Source: DATKMS01 sp041497995 (lineage in GTDB: Bacteria; Desulfobacterota; Binatia; HRBIN30). Taken from it: a DNA stretch of 12,717 nucleotides. The notes beneath the pieces are model-generated. The model was not told the origin of the DNA and searched no databases. It was given only the letters and a program-made list of their open reading frames with translations. Made by a program: the position numbers and the translations under genes. The stretch spans positions 1-12,717 of the forward strand of contig JBGQHM010000187.1 in the NCBI GenBank assembly GCA_041497995.1, read 5' to 3'. Positions 1-5,880 of the stretch are shown here, one piece after another. Positions within the stretch are counted from its first letter, which is position 1, and each line of letters opens with the position of its first letter.

Positions 1-861
1 GCCAACGATCAGCACGCCATCGAGATCACGCGCTCGATCTTCGAGAACCTCGGTCCGGTGACACGCACGCCACTCGACTATCAGACGCCTGAGGATCCCG
101 GATACGCTCCCGAAGAGATCTACGGCATCATTCCGCGCGACCCGCGCCGGCAGTACGACGTCCGCGAGATCATCGCCCGCCTCGTCGATGCCAGCCGCTT
201 TCAGGAGTTCAAAGCGTTGTACGGCATCACCGTGGTCACCGGCTTCGCGCGTATTCACGGCTATCTGGTGGGCATCGTGGCGAACAATGGCGTACTGTTC
301 TCAGAATCATCACTCAAGGTCACGCACTTCATCGAGCTGTGTGGCCAGCGCAAGATTCCGCTCATCTTCCTGCAGAACATCACCGGCTTCATCGTCGGCA
401 AGCAGTACGAGCACGGCGGCATCGCCAAGGATGGCGCCAAGATGGTGCACGCGGTGAGCACGGTCGCCGTGCCTAAGTTTACGGTGATGATCGGCGCGTC
501 GAACGGGGCGGGCAACTACGGCATGTGTGGGCGCGCCTACAGCCCGCGTCTCCTCTTCATGTGGCCCAACGGCCGCATCTCGGTGATGGGCGGCGACCAG
601 GCCGCGAGCACGCTGCTGACCGTGAAGCTGCAGCAACTCGCCGGCAAGCAGCAAACCCTGACGGCCGCAGAACAGGAAGCCTTCGTCGCACCCATTCGTG
701 CGAAGTACGAGGAGGAAGGCAGCCCGTACTATTCTACAGCGCGTTTGTGGGACGATGGCGTCCTCGATCCGAGAGAAACGCGCGATGTGCTCGGCCTCGC
801 CCTGGCTGCCGCCCGTAATGCGCCGATTCCAGAGACGCGTCCGGGCGTCTTCAGGATGTGA
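1..861 (+). CDS. Methylcrotonyl-CoA carboxylase-type carboxyltransferase (beta) subunit, 5' partial
   Basis: This is the C-terminal 286 residues of a carboxyltransferase beta subunit. The frame is open from base 1, so the true start lies upstream. The family moves CO2 from carboxybiotin to an acyl-CoA in the cytoplasm. Seen in sequence: the QNITGFIVGKQYEHGGIAKD segment, the GAGNYGMCGRAYSPR oxyanion-loop segment, MWPNGRISVMGGDQAA, and the ending TRPGVFRM. All are characteristic of the MccB/LiuB branch (3-methylcrotonyl-CoA carboxylase, leucine catabolism) rather than of propionyl-CoA carboxylase beta chains. Full-length family members are about 530-560 residues, so roughly half is missing. The biotin carboxylase and biotin carrier genes follow on the same strand, which fits one operon. 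The geranyl-CoA carboxylase or another acyl-CoA specificity cannot be excluded from half a protein. Confidence 0.93.
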   Translation, partial: ANDQHAIEITRSIFENLGPVTRTPLDYQTPEDPGYAPEEIYGIIPRDPRRQYDVREIIARLVDASRFQEFKALYGITVVTGFARIHGYLVGIVANNGVLFSESSLKVTHFIELCGQRKIPLIFLQNITGFIVGKQYEHGGIAKDGAKMVHAVSTVAVPKFTVMIGASNGAGNYGMCGRAYSPRLLFMWPNGRISVMGGDQAASTLLTVKLQQLAGKQQTLTAAEQEAFVAPIRAKYEEEGSPYYSTARLWDDGVLDPRETRDVLGLALAAARNAPIPETRPGVFRM

Positions 862-867
862 ATCAAA

Positions 868-968
868 GCCGTCAGCCATCAGCTGTCGGGGCTCAGCTAG
901 GAACAGAATGAAACGGCCAATGAGAAGGAAGGATCATGCTGACAGCTGAGTGCTGACGGCTGACAGCT
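868..968. repeat. Intercistronic inverted/direct repeat of a GCTGACAGCT-like unit
   Basis: Bases 868-887 and 941-960 form an inverted repeat matching at 18 of 20 positions (reverse complement of the first arm GACAGCTGATGGCTGACGGC; second arm GACAGCTGAGTGCTGACGGC), with a 53-nt spacer. The decamer GCTGACAGCT also recurs directly at 939-948 and 959-968. The block fills the gap between the beta-subunit stop codon (861) and the biotin carboxylase start (969). A good Shine-Dalgarno (AAGGAAGGA, 925-933) sits just before a decoy ATG at 936. That ATG opens only a six-codon frame ending at TGA 954-956. In RNA the arms could pair into a long hairpin ending 8 nt before the start codon. I infer a dispersed intergenic repeat, but no second intact copy lies in this window. 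Confidence 0.75.
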
Positions 969-2504
969 ATGTTCCGCCGAGTTCTGATCGCCAATCGCGG
1001 CGAGATCGCCATCCGCGTGATACGCGCATGTCGTGAGGCTGGCATCGAGACGGTCGCCGTGTACTCCGAGGTTGATGCCGCTGCGCCGCACGTCGTGCAA
1101 GCGGACCGCGCGGCGTGTATCGGACCCGCGCCGAGTACCGAGAGCTACCTGAGCATCCCTCGGCTCATCGATGCAGCGCGCACGACGGGAGCGGATGCCG
1201 TCCACCCGGGATACGGATTCCTCGCGGAGAACGCCGCTTTCGCGCGAGCGGTGGAGGATGCGGGACTGGTGTTCATCGGGCCGAGCCCCGACGCAATCGC
1301 CGCGATGGGTGACAAGACGCTAGCGCGGCGCACTGTTGCAGCAGCGGGCGTGCCTGTGGTGCCGGCGGATGAAGATCCGCTTGGTCGCTCGCACCGGTCG
1401 GAGGCCGGTGCCACCACAGGAGAGAGTGCGACGTTGGCTGCGGCAGCTACTCGGCTCGGGTACCCGCTGCTGATCAAGGCGGCGGCGGGTGGCGGCGGCA
1501 AGGGCATGCGGGTGGTGCGTGACGCCAGCCACCTGGAGGCTGCATTCGAGGCGGCGGCACGTGAGGCGCACGGCGCCTTCGGCGACGACCGCCTCTTCCT
1601 GGAACGCTACATCGAACGTCCGCGCCACGTCGAAGTGCAGATCCTTGCGGACAACCACGGCAACGTCGTGCACCTCGGGGAACGCGAGTGCTCGATTCAA
1701 CGCCGCCACCAGAAGCTCATCGAGGAGACCCCCTCGCCTGCCGTCGACGCCACGCTCCGCAGACAGATGACCGACGCTGCTGTCGCCGCGGCGCGTAGCG
1801 TCAGCTATCGCAACGCCGGTACCGTTGAGTTCCTCCTCGCACCCGACGGCGCGTTCTACTTTCTCGAGATGAATACACGGCTCCAGGTCGAGCACCCGAT
1901 TACCGAGCTGGTGACCGGTATCGATCTCGTACACGCGCAGTTGCGCATCGCCGCGGGCGAGCGCCTGTGGGTGCGGCAAGAGGATATTGTCGCCCGCGGG
2001 CACGCCATCGAGTGCCGCATCTGCGCCGAAGATCCGGCGCAGCAGTTTCTGCCCAGTCCCGGGCGCATCGTAGCGTTGCACGAGCCCCAGGGGCCGGGCA
2101 TCCGCGTCGACTCCGGCATCGCCGCGGGCTACGAGGTACCGCTCTACTACGATCCGCTGTTGGCAAAAGTCTCCGTGTGGGACGAGACGCGCGACGCAGC
2201 ACGCGGGCGCATGATCGCCGCGCTGCAGGATTTCGTGATTCTCGGATGCACCACGAGCATTCCCTTCCTGCTCGACGTGATCGAGCACCCGGCGTTCGCC
2301 AGCGGTGACACCCACACGCACTTCATTGCCGACCACTTCCCGACGTGGACCGGCCGCGAGCATCACCGGGTGATCGCCCTCATCGCTGCCGCGCTCGATA
2401 GCACGCGCCGCCAGCCGGTAGCACATGCAAGCCACCAGGATGGTAGCGGGTCCGCGTCGCCGTGGACGACACTCGGGCACTGGCGGCTCGGACAGCGCGG
2501 GTAG
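969..2504 (+). CDS. Acyl-CoA carboxylase, biotin carboxylase subunit
   Basis: This 511-residue protein carboxylates biotin using ATP and bicarbonate, the first half-reaction of methylcrotonyl-CoA and related carboxylases. Visible motifs are the N-terminal FRRVLIANRGEIAIRVIRA, HPGYGFLAEN (79-88), the ATP-grasp glycine loop GGGGKGMR (174-181), ERECSIQRRHQK (238-249) and the active-site strand EMNTRLQVEHP (300-310). ATG 969 is the start because the conserved N-terminus begins there and TGA at 954-956 blocks extension. The usual Shine-Dalgarno position is occupied by repeat sequence. The protein is longer than stand-alone AccC (about 450 residues). Its tail, ending SPWTTLGHWRLGQRG, resembles the linker after the BC domain in fused LiuD/MccA alpha subunits. 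Residues about 140-153 (RSHRSEAGATTGES) are a low-complexity insert encoded by a palindrome. Confidence 0.95.
   Translation: MFRRVLIANRGEIAIRVIRACREAGIETVAVYSEVDAAAPHVVQADRAACIGPAPSTESYLSIPRLIDAARTTGADAVHPGYGFLAENAAFARAVEDAGLVFIGPSPDAIAAMGDKTLARRTVAAAGVPVVPADEDPLGRSHRSEAGATTGESATLAAAATRLGYPLLIKAAAGGGGKGMRVVRDASHLEAAFEAAAREAHGAFGDDRLFLERYIERPRHVEVQILADNHGNVVHLGERECSIQRRHQKLIEETPSPAVDATLRRQMTDAAVAAARSVSYRNAGTVEFLLAPDGAFYFLEMNTRLQVEHPITELVTGIDLVHAQLRIAAGERLWVRQEDIVARGHAIECRICAEDPAQQFLPSPGRIVALHEPQGPGIRVDSGIAAGYEVPLYYDPLLAKVSVWDETRDAARGRMIAALQDFVILGCTTSIPFLLDVIEHPAFASGDTHTHFIADHFPTWTGREHHRVIALIAAALDSTRRQPVAHASHQDGSGSASPWTTLGHWRLGQRG
1391..1411. repeat. REP-like palindrome inside the biotin carboxylase gene
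   Basis: A perfect 7-bp stem GCACCGG (1391-1397) and CCGGTGC (1405-1411) flanks a 7-nt loop (TCGGAGG). It lies within codons for the low-complexity stretch HRSEAGATTGE. Known biotin carboxylases have roughly 11 fewer residues between the PLG and GYP positions that bracket it. I infer an in-frame insertion of a small palindromic element. I see no second copy in the window. Confidence 0.55.
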
Positions 2505-2509
2505 CACGC

Positions 2510-3001
2510 ATGCGGATCTCGTTCCGTCACAAACAGTCGCACCGCGTCGTCGACGTACAGCGCGAGGGCGCCGCGTACCGGGTTGCTATTGACGGCAAAG
2601 ATCTCATCGTCGAGGCGGATGGGGTGGACGGCGACGATGTGGCGTTGGTAGTCGACGGCCGGCGCTACCACGTCACGCTTGTGCACAACGGCAAGGAGCG
2701 CCTGGTAGCAGTGGCCGGTGAGGTCTACTGCTTCGTTGCGGATAGCGGTGTCGCGACGACCAGTGTCGGCGCCGTCGCCTCGCCCGAGGTCGTTGCGCCT
2801 ATGCCCGGCAAAGTCCTACAGGTGTTGGTCCGCGCAGGCGACCGCGTCGAACCAGGCGACGGTCTGCTACTCCTCGAGGCGATGAAGATGGAGAGCCGTC
2901 TGACGGCTGAGGCCGCCGGCACCGTCGCCGACGTCCGGGTAGCCGCCGGCGACATGGTGGTTGGTGGGCAGGTGCTCGTGGTGCTGACCTACGACGACTA
3001 A
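2510..3001 (+). CDS. Biotin carboxyl carrier protein (BT/BCCP part of a split alpha subunit)
   Basis: This 163-residue protein carries the biotin that shuttles between the carboxylase and transferase active sites. The C-terminal biotinyl domain (about 90-163) contains VAPMPGKVLQVLVRAGDRV and the biotinylation motif EAMKMES, with acceptor Lys126. The N-terminal part (1-85) is beta-rich and resembles the BT and linker region of fused alpha subunits. I chose ATG 2510, which lies 5 nt after the upstream stop. An in-frame GTG at 2462 would add 16 residues lying inside the upstream gene with no family resemblance. The reading frame differs from that of the biotin carboxylase, so one frameshift near 2460-2510 would give a single protein of about 670 residues, the usual LiuD/MccA length. 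The split may be real or a sequence error. Confidence 0.9.
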   Translation: MRISFRHKQSHRVVDVQREGAAYRVAIDGKDLIVEADGVDGDDVALVVDGRRYHVTLVHNGKERLVAVAGEVYCFVADSGVATTSVGAVASPEVVAPMPGKVLQVLVRAGDRVEPGDGLLLLEAMKMESRLTAEAAGTVADVRVAAGDMVVGGQVLVVLTYDD

Positions 3002-3058
3002 GCGCGACTCTCTTTCATCAGCTTGAGATCGCGAAGAGGGTCGTTGCGCATTTGTTTC

Positions 3059-3064
3059 TATTAT
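3059..3064 (+). promoter_or_regulatory. Possible -10 element upstream of the toxin-antitoxin pair
   Basis: The 3050-3080 stretch is markedly AT-rich against its surroundings and contains TATTAT, a 5/6 match to the -10 consensus. No convincing -35 hexamer sits at the right distance, although TTGCGC occurs at 3044-3049. Transcription from here would begin near 3071, which favours the ATG at 3082 as the antitoxin start over a TTG at 3052. Such pairs are usually autorepressed, but I can define no clear operator. Confidence 0.25.
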
Positions 3065-3081
3065 GTTACCTATCTGTCACG

Positions 3082-3531
3082 ATGAAACGACAACGCGCAG
3101 CTTCAATCACAGAGGATCGAGAAGCGGCTCCTGAACTCTACCGGCGCGGCACGCGCGCCACATCGCCGGCTGCGGTATTGGCGCACGTTGATCACACACT
3201 GCATGCGCGGGCCGGCGGTAATCTCGATGCGCGTCGCATCGCCGCACGCCTCGGCATTCCTCCCAAGCGGCTCGCAGCGGCGGTTGGCTATACGCCGCAG
3301 GGCCTGTCGAAGAACCCCACTTCGGACAAGTTGCAGCCGGCGCTTGCCGAGATTGCTTACGTCATCAGCCACCTGCGCACCTTGCTCGCGGACGAGCGGT
3401 CGGTGGCGATCTGGCTGCGGGCGCCGCACCCGGATCTCGGCGGTGCAACGCCCCTTTCCTTCATCCTATCTGGGCGGACCACGGCGGTGATCGCCCTGTT
3501 GCATCTCGCCGAGAGCGGCCAGACGAGCTGA
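3082..3531 (+). CDS. Xre/MbcA/ParS-type (DUF2384) antitoxin
   Basis: This 149-residue cytoplasmic antitoxin is predicted to neutralise the RES toxin encoded immediately downstream and to repress its own promoter. Seen: a helical N-terminal Xre-like DNA-binding region (about 48-85, LDARRIAARLGIPPKRLAAA through GLSKNPTSDK). It is followed by the DUF2384 toxin-binding domain (about 95-145) with its hallmark WLRAPHPDLGGATPLSFI and the ending SGRTTAVIALL. The TGA stop overlaps the toxin ATG by one base, so translation is probably coupled. Start choice: ATG 3082 gives MKRQRAAS; an in-frame TTG at 3052 would add ten residues and overlap the AT-rich leader. The Pfam-level family is clear, but the DNA target is unknown. 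Confidence 0.88.
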   Translation: MKRQRAASITEDREAAPELYRRGTRATSPAAVLAHVDHTLHARAGGNLDARRIAARLGIPPKRLAAAVGYTPQGLSKNPTSDKLQPALAEIAYVISHLRTLLADERSVAIWLRAPHPDLGGATPLSFILSGRTTAVIALLHLAESGQTS

Positions 3532-4163
3532 TGCGCGCGATGGGGATCCGTCGAGGCGGCATCTCCAGCAAACTCCTCAGAACGATTGAGCCACGCCCGT
3601 TCGCGGGTATCGCCTATCGATTCATCGGCTCGCGCTTCCTGCAATCCCCCTTGACCAGCGCCGGCTCGCAAGCGCACGGGGGACGATTCAATCCGCCCGG
3701 CAGTTTCGAGGTTCTCTATACCGCGCTGGCAGCGGATACGGCTTTGGCCGAACGCGAGGGGATCCTCCTGACCGACGCCGCCATCAAGGCAGCACCCGGA
3801 GTCCGCACGGGCGTCTTGCTGCGACTCGACTGTCACCTGAGCAGCGTCCTAGACCTTACCGACGAACCGCTGCGGCAGCAGCTTGAAATCTCGCTGGCGG
3901 ATCTGCTCGGTCCGTGGCTGCCGTGGAATGTTCCGGCACTCTCAGAGTCGGGGACGAACCAGGTGCACGCGGCGCCAAGCCAGCTCATCGGACTGTCGGT
4001 GTACGCCAGCCATCACATCGAGGCCGTCCTTTCGCCGTCCGCCAAGGACTCCGCCGGTCGTTGCCTCGCGATCTTCCCGGACCGTCTCCAGCCCGGCTCT
4101 CGCATCGGCATCGAAGATCCGGAAGGCACCATCACGGGCGCCCTCGGGCTAGGGCGGCACTGA
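3531..4163 (+). CDS. RES-domain toxin (predicted NAD+-degrading)
   Basis: This 210-residue protein is the toxin of a RES-Xre pair. Characterised RES toxins (MbcT of Mycobacterium, RES of Pseudomonas putida) degrade NAD+, and ParT modifies phosphoribosyl pyrophosphate synthetase. Which activity applies here is unknown. Seen: AYRF near the N-terminus, then GGRFNPPG with Arg52, LYT with Tyr63, and the following helix with Glu74. This Arg-Tyr-Glu spacing of 11 and 11 is close to that of the active-site residues in the P. putida protein. LIGLSVYAS in the C-terminal half carries the family's conserved serine region. All candidate catalytic residues are present, so the toxin looks intact. ATG 3531 overlaps the antitoxin stop (TGATG); a second in-frame ATG at 3540 is possible. 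Confidence 0.87.
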   Translation: MRAMGIRRGGISSKLLRTIEPRPFAGIAYRFIGSRFLQSPLTSAGSQAHGGRFNPPGSFEVLYTALAADTALAEREGILLTDAAIKAAPGVRTGVLLRLDCHLSSVLDLTDEPLRQQLEISLADLLGPWLPWNVPALSESGTNQVHAAPSQLIGLSVYASHHIEAVLSPSAKDSAGRCLAIFPDRLQPGSRIGIEDPEGTITGALGLGRH

Positions 4164-4224
4164 CCCTAGATCGGAAAGCTGCGCGTGTTGGGCCTGGTTC
4201 GTCGCGACTTGTCTAATCCACGAC

Positions 4225-4240
4225 GCTTTCGGCTGAAAGC
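4225..4240. terminator. Small hairpin downstream of the toxin gene
   Basis: A perfect 6-bp stem GCTTTC/GAAAGC with tetraloop GGCT lies about 60 nt after the toxin stop. The following bases (ACCTTTGATC) contain only a short T run, so intrinsic termination would be weak. Apart from this, I see nothing convincing in the 188-nt gap between the toxin and the small membrane peptide. Confidence 0.25.
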
Positions 4241-4351
4241 ACCTTTGATCGACACGGCCACGTCGCACTAGCGGCGCAGGCTACGGCAGGGTAGATCACA
4301 CACAGCCATGGCACGGGCTATGCCTACTAGTACGACGAGGAGGAAGAAATC

Positions 4352-4465
4352 ATGCCCCTCGACGTATCGACCCTGTTGATCCTGCTCTTTTGGGCAGGAG
4401 CGGTGGCGTTGCTACTAACAGTCAGTGGATTTGACGCGGCCAGACCCCAGCGACAGTCCCAGTAG
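4352..4465 (+). CDS. 37-residue single-span membrane peptide
   Basis: This small ORF is preceded by a perfect AGGAGG (4338-4343) 8 nt before its ATG, among the best ribosome binding sites in the window. The peptide begins MPLDVS, has a hydrophobic core LLILLFWAGAVALLL (residues 8-22) long enough for one membrane helix, and ends in the polar, basic tail AARPQRQSQ, which suggests N-out/C-in insertion. It lies alone between the toxin-antitoxin pair and the convergent ABC ATPase gene, whose stop is 17 nt beyond. I do not recognise a family. It could be an accessory peptide of a membrane complex, as many bacterial peptides of this size are, but nothing ties it to the nearby exporter except position. 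Confidence 0.55.
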   Translation: MPLDVSTLLILLFWAGAVALLLTVSGFDAARPQRQSQ

Positions 4466-4482
4466 CCCGAGCAACCGCCGCG

Positions 4483-5880
4483 TCACTCGATGCGCGCCGC
4501 CGCACCAGGTTGCACGATCGGAGATTTGGTCATTCGCCACCAGCTCTCGAGGACAACACCGATCGCGGAGGCAAAGTCGCGCAGCTGCTGTTCGTCCTTG
4601 GCCTCGAAGGGCTCGCCGCCGTTCTTGTTGAGGAGTTGGGCGACGGCGAAGACGTGGTGCTTGGTATTGAGAATCGGCACGCACAGCATGCTGCGGGTAC
4701 GATAGCCGGTCGCCTTATCAACTTCCTTGTTGAAGAGCGGGTCGTCGTACACGTCGCGGATGTTCCGCGCTTGACCGGTGGCAACCACCTGCCCGGCGAT
4801 ACCGGCGCTGATCGACACGCGGATCTCGAGCGGCCGCTCGCCGTCGCTTTGGGCGACCTTCGACCACAGTTCGCCACGTGCCTCGTCCACTAGAAACAGC
4901 GTCGCCCGGTCGGCGTGCAGAATTTGCCCGACCTTCAGCGTAAACGCCTCCAGGACTTGGTCGAGCATGCTTTCGAACGCGTCGCTGTTGCTCATCTCGG
5001 TAACCTGCAACAGGCGTTGGAACTCGGCGGTGACCTGATCGAGCAGCTTCGTGAACTGCGACAGCGGCAGGTCGCGGACGCGGCGGAGGAGCTCGCCCTT
5101 GCGGTTGTGCTCGGCAAGCATGGTGAGCATCTGCCGCGCGTTGGCCGCGACCGCGTCGGTGAAGGACACCAAGCGCCCATCTTCCAGGTCGAGGATACGG
5201 TCGGCAACGTCGAGGATGCGGTTGTCATGGGTCACCAAGAACACGGTGCAATGACGTTCCTTGGCAAGCCTTTGCATGATGTCGACGACGTCGCGGCCCG
5301 ACTGCTTGTCGAGCGACGCGGTCGGTTCATCCGCCAGAATCATCTGCGGTTCGTTCACCAGGGCGCGGGCAATCGCCACACGTTGCTTCTGCCCGCCAGA
5401 TAGCTGATTGGTGTAATGGTCGGCACGTTCCGCCAACCCCACGGCGTCGAGCATCGCCAGTGCCGTGTCGCGTGCATCCTTGCGAGAGTAGGTGGGCTGC
5501 AAGCGCATGGCCATTTGCACATTCTGGCAAGCCGTGAGCGACTCGAGCAGGTTGTGCGCCTGGAAGATGTAGCCGACCTGCTTGCGCAGCATGACCAGCG
5601 CGGCTTCAGTGGCGCCGTGGAGCTCATGGCCCAACACTTTCAAGCTTCCCGCCTGCACCGAGCGGAGTCCGCCGATCAGGGTGAGCAACGTCGTCTTGCC
5701 CCCACCAGATGGGCCCGTCAGGATGACGATTTCTCCGCGGTCTATGTCCGCAGTGACGTCATACAGAATCTGGCGGCGCAGCTCCCCTTCCCCGTAGTAG
5801 TGGCTCAACCTGTCGATGACGACGAGTGGTTCTTGGGCCATGGTGATCCGTTGAGCTCTGCCGCTGTCCTCAAAAGACAT
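4483..5880 (-). CDS. DevA-type ABC exporter ATPase with C-terminal GAF domain
   Basis: This 465-residue protein is about twice the normal DevA/LolD/MacB ATPase length (about 230). Residues 15-240 form the ATPase: Walker A GPSGGGKT (56-63), Q-loop Gln107, signature LSGGQKQR (160-167), Walker B ILADEP (181-186) and switch His218. A helical linker (about 243-298, LLRRVRDLPLSQFTKLLDQV) leads to a GAF domain (about 300-448). The GAF domain contains SISAGIAGQVVATGQ, RTRSMLCVPI and LLNKNGGEPFEAKDE. The last matches the NKFDE signature (Asn418, Lys419, Phe425, Asp429, Glu430) of cyclic-nucleotide-binding GAF domains in phosphodiesterases and CyaB cyclases. Ligand gating of the transporter is an inference. 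The ATG at 5880 overlaps the end of the permease gene by 11 nt; ATG 5841 (MAQEPLVV), where family similarity begins, is an alternative start. Confidence 0.9.
   Translation of the reverse strand: MSFEDSGRAQRITMAQEPLVVIDRLSHYYGEGELRRQILYDVTADIDRGEIVILTGPSGGGKTTLLTLIGGLRSVQAGSLKVLGHELHGATEAALVMLRKQVGYIFQAHNLLESLTACQNVQMAMRLQPTYSRKDARDTALAMLDAVGLAERADHYTNQLSGGQKQRVAIARALVNEPQMILADEPTASLDKQSGRDVVDIMQRLAKERHCTVFLVTHDNRILDVADRILDLEDGRLVSFTDAVAANARQMLTMLAEHNRKGELLRRVRDLPLSQFTKLLDQVTAEFQRLLQVTEMSNSDAFESMLDQVLEAFTLKVGQILHADRATLFLVDEARGELWSKVAQSDGERPLEIRVSISAGIAGQVVATGQARNIRDVYDDPLFNKEVDKATGYRTRSMLCVPILNTKHHVFAVAQLLNKNGGEPFEAKDEQQLRDFASAIGVVLESWWRMTKSPIVQPGAAARIE

Noticed and set aside
1320..2507. Minus-strand open frame of 395 codons opposite the biotin carboxylase gene.
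   Set aside because: It is a codon-bias shadow of a highly conserved enzyme and shows no domain or start signal.
2900..2910. CTGACGGCTGA in the biotin carrier gene, matching part of the intercistronic repeat.
   Set aside because: It encodes ordinary conserved biotinyl-domain sequence and lacks the inverted partner; an 11-nt match is likely to arise by chance.
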